Assembly (NCBI GenBank): GCA_963640465.1
Contig: CAVHYP010000052.1
Coordinates: forward strand, 1-18,815
Source: Colivivens sp963640465
GTDB taxonomy: Bacteria > Bacteroidota > Bacteroidia > Bacteroidales > Bacteroidaceae
DNA: 18,815 nt
Direction: 5' to 3'
Under the pieces are notes generated by a model. It ran no database searches. It saw only the letters and a program-made list of their open reading frames with translations, and was not told the origin of the DNA. Below, piece by piece: positions 14,420-18,815 of the stretch (the first letter of the stretch is position 1; each line of letters begins with the position of its first letter). Position numbers and translations under genes: made by a program.

Positions 14420-16909
14420 ATGAGTAAAAAAACTACTTCTTTTTTGGCGTTAGTAGTAACCATGTTGTTCGCTACAAACGCAATGGCACAGAAGACATTC
14501 ACTGGATCCGTGGAGTCTTATTCCACTAACAAGTACGAAGCACTACCTATCACCTTCTCTCTTACGGAGGTTGCCACAGAGCTCGGCACCGACACTGCGA
14601 CATTGATAAGTGCACTTGAAGAGCAAGTTGCCAACTATGCAGACTATGCAGTCACAGGCGTCACACCAATGGTCTACGATGTAGCAAACGACACAACAAA
14701 ATCCACCTACTACACACAAGGAGGTGTCGGTGGATTCTGGATGGATGCCAACTCAATCCCAATGACATGGGGAACAGGTTGCGCATGGTACAACATACTC
14801 AGCTGGGATGCAGCAACTGACGCTTTCACATTTGCTGTAGGACAATACCCAGATGCCAACAAACCAGGCGACAAACTCTCAACCACATTCGTTCTTGAAT
14901 ACAACGAGAAGTCTGTAAATTTCGACATCACACTCAACGTAACAGAGAAACCAGCAGTCGACGTCACTCCAGTTCTGTCAAAGCTCACCATCGTTGGAGA
15001 AGCTGAAATAACAATCGAGCAGTACGTTCGCAGCAACTACAATGCCGATGCAAAAACAGTAGTCCTTACCGATGCAGCATCAAAACTCGGACTCGACCCG
15101 GCAAAACTGTCAAGCGACCTTTCCGACTATCTCTATTGCGGTGACTATGATACATCAAACGAAATCGTAAGAGACACCTTGACCAACACATCAACTGCTA
15201 CAGCAATCGGATGGTGGTTGACAGATACATTCGATGATGCAACAGGTGAGTCAACAGGAGAATGTGCATCCACAGCCTATAGCTCAACTTGCAAATTCTT
15301 CATACAAAACTTTGCATACAGCAACGACACTCTTTCATTCGAACTTGGTCAGTATCCGTCAACACTGACAGCCGGAACCAAATACTACACTTACGTATAT
15401 CTAATCAGCGGCACAAATGCATTCCGCGTTAAGGTCAACTTCAACGTACTTAAGAAAGAGGCAGCAAGCGTAACATTCGACGAGATGACAAAAGTCGGTA
15501 GCCAGGAAATCGCATACATCCGCAACATTTCATTGGGTTACTCAACAGAGCAGATTGACCTCGACATTGACTCAATCACAGCCCTCTTCGGCGAAGGCGT
15601 TTCAAGCTCAGACCTTTCATTCCAGTCTTTGACTGCCGATGGTACATTGTCAGATTCTTACACAACATCTGCAACAGGCTTCTGGATGGATATGGAATCA
15701 CACCCAATCGACTGGAATACCGCTACTAATACTAAGAGCTACTTCGTAGACTACTACTACAACTCAGGCGACTCATACGTTCTTATTGGTAACATGCCAA
15801 GCGTATTCGAGGGCGGTGAAACAACAACAGGTTCGCTCTACCTCGTAAACGGAGACAAGTATTACGAATTCGCAATGAAGATTCAGATGGGCGAAGAAGC
15901 TGCACCAAGCGACTACACAGTTGCTACATGCCAGACAGTTGCAACCTACGATTACGAATATCAGATTGTTCCAACAACAACAAGTTCTTATCAGAACTAT
16001 GAAGAAATGGACACAACCATCTTCCTCGACATGGCAAACATCGAAAACTTGCTCGGAACAAGTAGCCCTGTATTCTATGGCGAGACATATGCTGACACAA
16101 CAGGCAACATCTTCAGCAACAAATACTCTTGCACTCCGGAGCCAGGTTTCTGGATGAATGCAGACTCAACTCAGGAACATCGTTCAGTCGTTGCCACATG
16201 GGCAAACACCAACACATACGGAATCTGCTTCACAGACTCTCTGTTGCAGTTCTTCCAGTATCCAGGTTCTTCAAATGCAAAGGTTGACAATTACTATACA
16301 GATAAGTTCTATCTCGTCAACCTTCAGGACGGCAAGAAAGTTCAGTTGAACGTAACAGTTAAATACGTAGCAGAACTTGCAAAGCACGCAACAGCAGGAC
16401 AAGAATTCCTTGCAGGCAAGTCACAGGGTGAAGATGGATATGCAAGCATCACTACAGTCGACCTCACTGCTATGTACACAGCATTCGGTTGCACAGCCGA
16501 AGAGTTCACAGAAGCAGGTTCATGGCTCGCACCAAACCAGAGCGGTACCTACACAGATGAGAACTACGATGCACTTGAAGGCTTCTTCTTCGATGCCGAC
16601 GGAAAGACAGTTGCCGACGGAACAGAAATCATGCACGTAGGTATCAACGAAGACGGACAGCTCTGCACATACGTCATCGACAATGCAAACCTTTACAACG
16701 AATACAAGGTTAAGTTCGCTGCACTCTACAACGACCAGATGTACTACTTCACAGTTACAGTAAACCAGGACGGCATTCCAACTGGTATCGATGCAGTTGA
16801 GACAGGTGCCGAGGATTCAGGCGCAATCTATGACCTCGCAGGCCACAAGATCAGCAAGCCAGCCAAGGGTATCTATATCCAGAACGGTAAGAAGTACCTT
16901 GCAAAATAA
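14420..16909 (+). CDS. Large exported protein with five DUF4859-like domains and a Bacteroidales C-terminal tail
   Basis: This 829-residue protein starts with a clear signal peptide (MSKKTTSFLALVVTMLFAT, NAMA, then QKTFTG). Five related beta-rich domains follow, at about 24-175, 185-343, 350-490, 500-650 and 655-782. Each has an aromatic motif (GFWMD at 105, GWWLT at 264, GFWMD at 420, GFWMN at 576, GFFFD at 721), and the first four have a later QYP-like turn (GQYP 141, GQYP 310, GNMP 457, FQYP 612). This resembles DUF4859, known from Bacteroidota surface proteins, function unknown. The end, IYDLAGHKISKPAKGIYI then QNGKKYLAK, is the short C-terminal tail common on Prevotella exported proteins, sometimes linked to type IX secretion. 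It is alone between its own promoter and terminator. A role in surface binding is inference. Confidence 0.85.
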   Translation: MSKKTTSFLALVVTMLFATNAMAQKTFTGSVESYSTNKYEALPITFSLTEVATELGTDTATLISALEEQVANYADYAVTGVTPMVYDVANDTTKSTYYTQGGVGGFWMDANSIPMTWGTGCAWYNILSWDAATDAFTFAVGQYPDANKPGDKLSTTFVLEYNEKSVNFDITLNVTEKPAVDVTPVLSKLTIVGEAEITIEQYVRSNYNADAKTVVLTDAASKLGLDPAKLSSDLSDYLYCGDYDTSNEIVRDTLTNTSTATAIGWWLTDTFDDATGESTGECASTAYSSTCKFFIQNFAYSNDTLSFELGQYPSTLTAGTKYYTYVYLISGTNAFRVKVNFNVLKKEAASVTFDEMTKVGSQEIAYIRNISLGYSTEQIDLDIDSITALFGEGVSSSDLSFQSLTADGTLSDSYTTSATGFWMDMESHPIDWNTATNTKSYFVDYYYNSGDSYVLIGNMPSVFEGGETTTGSLYLVNGDKYYEFAMKIQMGEEAAPSDYTVATCQTVATYDYEYQIVPTTTSSYQNYEEMDTTIFLDMANIENLLGTSSPVFYGETYADTTGNIFSNKYSCTPEPGFWMNADSTQEHRSVVATWANTNTYGICFTDSLLQFFQYPGSSNAKVDNYYTDKFYLVNLQDGKKVQLNVTVKYVAELAKHATAGQEFLAGKSQGEDGYASITTVDLTAMYTAFGCTAEEFTEAGSWLAPNQSGTYTDENYDALEGFFFDADGKTVADGTEIMHVGINEDGQLCTYVIDNANLYNEYKVKFAALYNDQMYYFTVTVNQDGIPTGIDAVETGAEDSGAIYDLAGHKISKPAKGIYIQNGKKYLAK

Positions 16910-17048
16910 GACAAATCTTGCAACTAGAGATATCTTATAAACAAGAAATATCTTGCGAGATAAACATTATCTGCAAAGTAAATGAGTCTTCCGAAATTTG
17001 AGGCGCATGATCTTTCAGAAATCTCAATAATGAATTTTTCATAACTTT

Positions 17049-17080
17049 AGAGGCGTATCCGTGAGGACACGCCTCTTTTT
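17049..17080 (+). terminator. Rho-independent terminator of the DUF4859 gene
   Basis: AGAGGCGTATCC pairs with GGACACGCCTCT (12-bp stem, one A-C mismatch, loop GTGA) and is followed by TTTTT. It lies 140 bp after the stop codon. The sequence between (16910-17048) holds short GATATCTT-type repeats and no gene. Confidence 0.8.
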
Positions 17081-17168
17081 ATGCCTGTCCTAAATCTTCA
17101 CCATAGACACATCTCCCATCCCTTACCGTAGAAACGGAAAAGCCATCCGGATGGAATGAGCCAAGCGA

Positions 17169-17285
17169 ACTAGGAGCTAGCTCTCTCCGAGAGCGTTAAA
17201 GCAAGCGTGGACTTGTGGGCTGAAAACATTGCGAGCTGCGCTCGAACGTAATCGTCTACGCTCTCGGAGAGAGCTGACTCCTAGT
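17169..17285. repeat. 117-bp inverted-repeat element
   Basis: Arms of 28 bp at 17169-17196 and 17258-17285 match at 26 positions after reverse complementing (ACTAGGAG, two changed bases, then AGCTCTCTCCGAGAGCGT). The spacer is 61 bp. Each arm contains its own CTCTC-C-GAGAG palindrome, and the spacer has a further CGAGC-TGC-GCTCG hairpin. It has no open frame. It could be a small non-autonomous mobile element or a REP-like palindromic unit. No target-site duplication is evident at its edges. Confidence 0.7.
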
Positions 17286-17373
17286 CAAAAACATTATTGT
17301 TGCCTGTGTCATCAATGAAATCAGTGAGAGTGTTCTTTCGTCCGCATGGCAACCTAAAACCCACCACCTTTTT

Positions 17374-17398
17374 ACACCTTATTATATATACGCGCGCG
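17374..17398. repeat. Dispersed ACACCTTATTATATA motif joined to an alternating CG tract
   Basis: The 15-mer ACACCTTATTATATA is identical to 9337-9351 downstream of the DUF4301 gene. Here it continues into TATACGCGCGCG, an alternating purine-pyrimidine stretch. The two copies 8 kb apart suggest a dispersed intergenic repeat. Confidence 0.55.
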
Positions 17399-17428
17399 AG
17401 GACAATAAATCTACTAATTGTAATCCCG

Positions 17429-17490
17429 TTCATTTTCATTCACCCAACATTCATAAATATTCACTCCACGTTCACTTTCGTTCATAAAAA
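17429..17490. repeat. Helically phased TTCA array
   Basis: TTCA occurs at 17429, 17435, 17439, 17450, 17460, 17471 and 17481. The last five are spaced 11, 10, 11 and 10 bp, one DNA helical turn apart. The units read like TTCACCCAACA, TTCATAAATA, TTCACTCCACG, TTCACTTTCG and TTCATAAAAA. Confidence 0.65.
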
Positions 17491-17513
17491 GTCGAAATTT
17501 GCGAGAGTGCTTT

Positions 17514-17651
17514 CTCATGCTGTACAACTATAGGTCCTCATGTTGTACAACTATAGCACCTCATGCTGTACGTTCATACAACCTCATGCTGTACAACATG
17601 ACAACCCCATAAAACCCATCATCATGAACCCATAAAACCCTTCATTATAAG
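17514..17651. repeat. 23-bp tandem array, six units in two subfamilies
   Basis: Units start at 17514, 17537, 17560, 17583, 17606 and 17629, exactly 23 bp apart. The first four begin CTCATGYTGTAC, mostly followed by AACTATAG or AACATGAC. The last two begin CCCATAAAACCC. TGTACA and CATG palindromes recur in the first set. The period is not a multiple of three, so it is not coding. Confidence 0.75.
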
Positions 17652-17712
17652 TACCATTTGAAAGACATTGAAACAGCACAATCAAGCCACTTCAAAAGCA
17701 TTCAAAAACGAG

Positions 17713-17800
17713 ACTACTTGCAATGGCCAACGGAACTAGTTTCACTAGCCATCGAAACTAGTTTCAATGACACTTGGGACTAGTCTCATTTTTATTCAAC
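17713..17800. repeat. 22-bp tandem array centred on ACTAGT
   Basis: ACTACT at 17713 and ACTAGT at 17735, 17757 and 17779 are exactly 22 bp apart. Units read ACTAGTTTCACTAGCCATCG and ACTAGTTTCAATGACACTTG, with the internal palindrome GAAACTAGTTTC. A further partial copy (TGGCCAACGGAACTAG) lies at 18131. Confidence 0.7.
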
Positions 17801-17805
17801 ATTAA

Positions 17806-18045
17806 TCCCACATAATTGATGACTTTGAAATGGTAAAGCTGGACGGTCAACTCCAGCACGACTTTGAACAAATCATCGATGACAGACACAATAGGAAGGC
17901 GATAATACTGGCAAGCCAGTTGCCGATGGCTGTCTGGTACAATGTTTTCCAAAGCGAGCTCATTGCAGAGGCTTGCCTGGACAGAATCGTGCATAAAGCG
18001 ATAAAATATGCCCTTTCGGGCGAGAGCTTGAGAAAAAAGTATTAA
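17806..18045 (+). pseudogene. istB: C-terminal remnant of an IS21-family IstB ATPase
   Basis: IstB is the AAA+ helper ATPase that partners the IstA transposase of IS21-type insertion sequences. Only about 79 codons of the usual ~245 remain. The frame opens after a TAA at 17803-17805 and has no good start; reading from there gives IIDDFEMVKLDGQL (Walker B, as in LLIDDF), then DFEQIIDDRHNRKAIILAS, QLPMAVWYNV, LDRIVHKA and LSGESLRKKY, all typical of the IstB C-terminus. The Walker A half is absent. Immediately upstream is the 22-bp ACTAGT array, so the break lies at or near that repeat. No istA is seen. The IS is dead. Confidence 0.8.
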
Positions 18046-18052
18046 CTTTGCC

Positions 18053-18116
18053 GCCGATACTGAAGATCACCAACGGACTGAACGGATATCACCGGAATTG
18101 GTGAACGGGTATCGGC
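18053..18116. repeat. Inverted repeat after the istB remnant
   Basis: GCCGATAC (18053-18060) and GTATCGGC (18109-18116) form an 8-bp perfect stem around a 48-bp spacer, which itself contains TCACC-GGAATT-GGTGA. It might be what remains of an IS end or a small structured element; no T-run follows. Confidence 0.4.
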
Positions 18117-18130
18117 CGGAATACGCACAG

Positions 18131-18146
18131 TGGCCAACGGAACTAG
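18131..18146. repeat. 16-bp direct repeat shared with 17724-17739
   Basis: TGGCCAACGGAACTAG is identical at 17724-17739 and 18131-18146. The two copies bracket the istB remnant, and the second abuts the breakpoint of the acetyltransferase fragment. Confidence 0.7.
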
Positions 18147-18406
18147 CTTGCTGCAAAATGCGTATTGATGCCATAGTCGAAGTGAACGTGTGACATGATA
18201 GCCACGTTCTCGCTCCAAGTTCCCAGCAACTCTTTGAGTATAGCCGCCTGTGCTTCTGCGTCCGACGGGGCAGTCATGTTGTATTTCCAACACAACAGCC
18301 GCGCCGTCTGCTGTATCTCCGATGGAATACGCATCACGTTCCCGGCGTATGGTGCATCAGCAGTGACGATGCTCCGCACGTCTTGTTTACTTTGTTCTTC
18401 GTTCAT
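18143..18406 (-). pseudogene. N-terminal remnant of a maltose-type sugar O-acetyltransferase
   Basis: The 87 residues carry the N-terminal maltose-acetyltransferase helical domain (about 20-60: YAGNVMRIPSEIQQTARLLC then WKYNM) and the start of the following segment, ILKELLGTWSENVAIM then HVHFDYGINTHF. In family members this runs on into the left-handed beta-helix with the catalytic histidine, reading like DYGYNIHIGxNFFANYN. Here the frame turns to AAS and stops inside the TGGCCAACGGAACTAG repeat. The whole acetyl-CoA-binding and catalytic part (about 110 residues) is missing, so the product cannot be active. The ATG at 18406 starts 9 bp after the McrC-like fragment's stop, so the original genes may have been adjacent. 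Truncation by the repeat or by the IS21 event is likely. Confidence 0.7.
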
Positions 18407-18415
18407 AATTCTATT

Positions 18416-18685
18416 TCAAATATCTTTTATCTCAGGCAACCGTATATCGACTTTGTACATTCTTATATATCCTCCTACAGTATCGAATTTGGGTTCTGTA
18501 TCTTGTGTAAAAGAAAATTTTTCATTTTCCTCTTGGTCTGGATATACAATAAGGCATTTTATAGGAGGAGCAGTTTCTTCGTTAAGTCCCAATTCGTTAT
18601 AAATCTTACTTAATCGGGCATAACCTGCAATTTCTCTTGCATCTTCCATACTTATAATATTTATCGGAATAGTTTCCGCTCGATT
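18416..18685 (-). pseudogene. C-terminal fragment resembling McrC
   Basis: The open frame runs from just after a TAA at 18686-18688. Before the ATG at 18649 it already reads ETIPINIIS, which continues naturally into MEDAREIAGYARLSKIYNE, so that ATG is probably internal. The pattern DxREIxGYARL, then IKCLIVYPDQ and YIRMYKVDIRLP, resembles the C-terminal end of McrC, the nuclease partner of the McrBC modification-dependent restriction system (DIRQxSGYAR ... LIIYPD ... FYKxxIKLP in homologues, from memory). The upstream DxKYK nuclease core is not in this frame. A second frame nearby reads YSDKYYKYG and could be the frameshifted core, but this is weak. The fragment is about 90 residues against ~350-450 for the full protein. 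The identification is moderate. Confidence 0.5.
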
Positions 18686-18719
18686 TTACGAATAAATAGA
18701 ACATACCTTTACCTAAATA

Positions 18720-18815
18720 TTATCTTTCTATGTATTTCCTATAATCTTCAACGACGACATTATTGCGTCTTGGCTTTACACGTTGCCCTGGCAGGTTAAA
18801 TTGTCTCTTGACTTT
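18720..18815 (-). CDS. C-terminal end of an unknown gene, cut by the window edge
   Basis: The minus strand has one open frame from the window edge to a TAA at 18720-18722, ending in LPGQRVKPRRNNVVVEDYRK then YIER. The other two minus-strand frames stop early, and this stretch is basic and plausible as protein. Only 31 residues are visible, too few to name a family. It lies 34 bp before the McrC-like frame. It could be a neighbouring gene or the upstream part of the same broken locus. Confidence 0.3.
   Translation of the reverse strand, partial: KVKRQFNLPGQRVKPRRNNVVVEDYRKYIER

Noticed and set aside
17297..17533. 78-codon open frame through the intergenic repeats
   Set aside because: It is built from the CG tract, the phased TTCA repeats and the start of the 23-bp array, so the frame is a by-product of repeats.
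17514..17800. CRISPR array
   Set aside because: The units are contiguous 22-23 bp tandem repeats without unique spacers, and no cas gene is present.
18383..18613. Plus-strand open frame over the McrC-like fragment
   Set aside because: The opposite strand has better protein-like sequence with recognisable motifs; this one is Phe/Ser/Ile-rich low-complexity.

Overview
The window looks like a chromosomal segment of a Bacteroidales bacterium, most likely a Prevotella/Segatella-type gut or oral organism (inference). Three observations point there. Several genes have the Bacteroidota promoter form (TTG, 19-20 bp spacer, TAnnTTTG) and little Shine-Dalgarno signal. Lineage-typical families are present: Fibrobacter-succinogenes-major-paralogous (FSmP) proteins, DUF4301 and DUF4859. 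Intergenic spaces are filled with short, regularly spaced repeats.

Layout. (1) 1-2036, plus strand: a 5'-truncated FSmP-type exported protein with a Tyr-rich C-terminus, a cluster of hairpins, a short exported paralogue that has the same FN3-like domain but lacks the FSmP domain, and a decayed FSmP remnant. All three end in the same 30-bp 3' tag. A likely bidirectional terminator closes the block. (2) 2037-10904, minus strand, mostly housekeeping. In transcription order: DUF4301 protein, purT, dnaB, ispE, ligA, dapA. Most have their own promoter-like -7 box, so these are neighbours rather than one tight operon. (3) 10905-11462, divergent intergenic region with A-tract repeats and an inverted repeat next to the relA promoter. 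(4) 11463-14137, plus strand: a RelA/SpoT-family (p)ppGpp synthetase whose HD hydrolase site looks inactivated, overlapping rlmH by 4 bp. (5) 14231-17080: a strong promoter, a long leader, a large exported protein of five DUF4859-like domains, and a terminator. (6) 17081-18815: a repeat-dense, decayed region. It holds a 117-bp inverted-repeat element, a helically phased TTCA array, a 23-bp tandem array and a 22-bp ACTAGT array, followed by the 3' remnant of an IS21-family istB, the 5' remnant of a maltose-type O-acetyltransferase, a McrC-like C-terminal fragment, and the tail of an unknown gene at the edge.

The core genes cover lysine/cell-wall precursors (dapA), DNA replication and ligation (dnaB, ligA), isoprenoids (ispE), purines (purT), the stringent response (relA) and ribosome maturation (rlmH). 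The two ends are accessory. The best candidates for something unusual are the left-end FSmP locus, whose variable C-terminal cassette and repeated 3' tag resemble the targets of diversity-generating retroelements (no reverse transcriptase or template repeat is visible here), and the right-end repeat cluster with several unrelated arrays of about 22-23 bp period.
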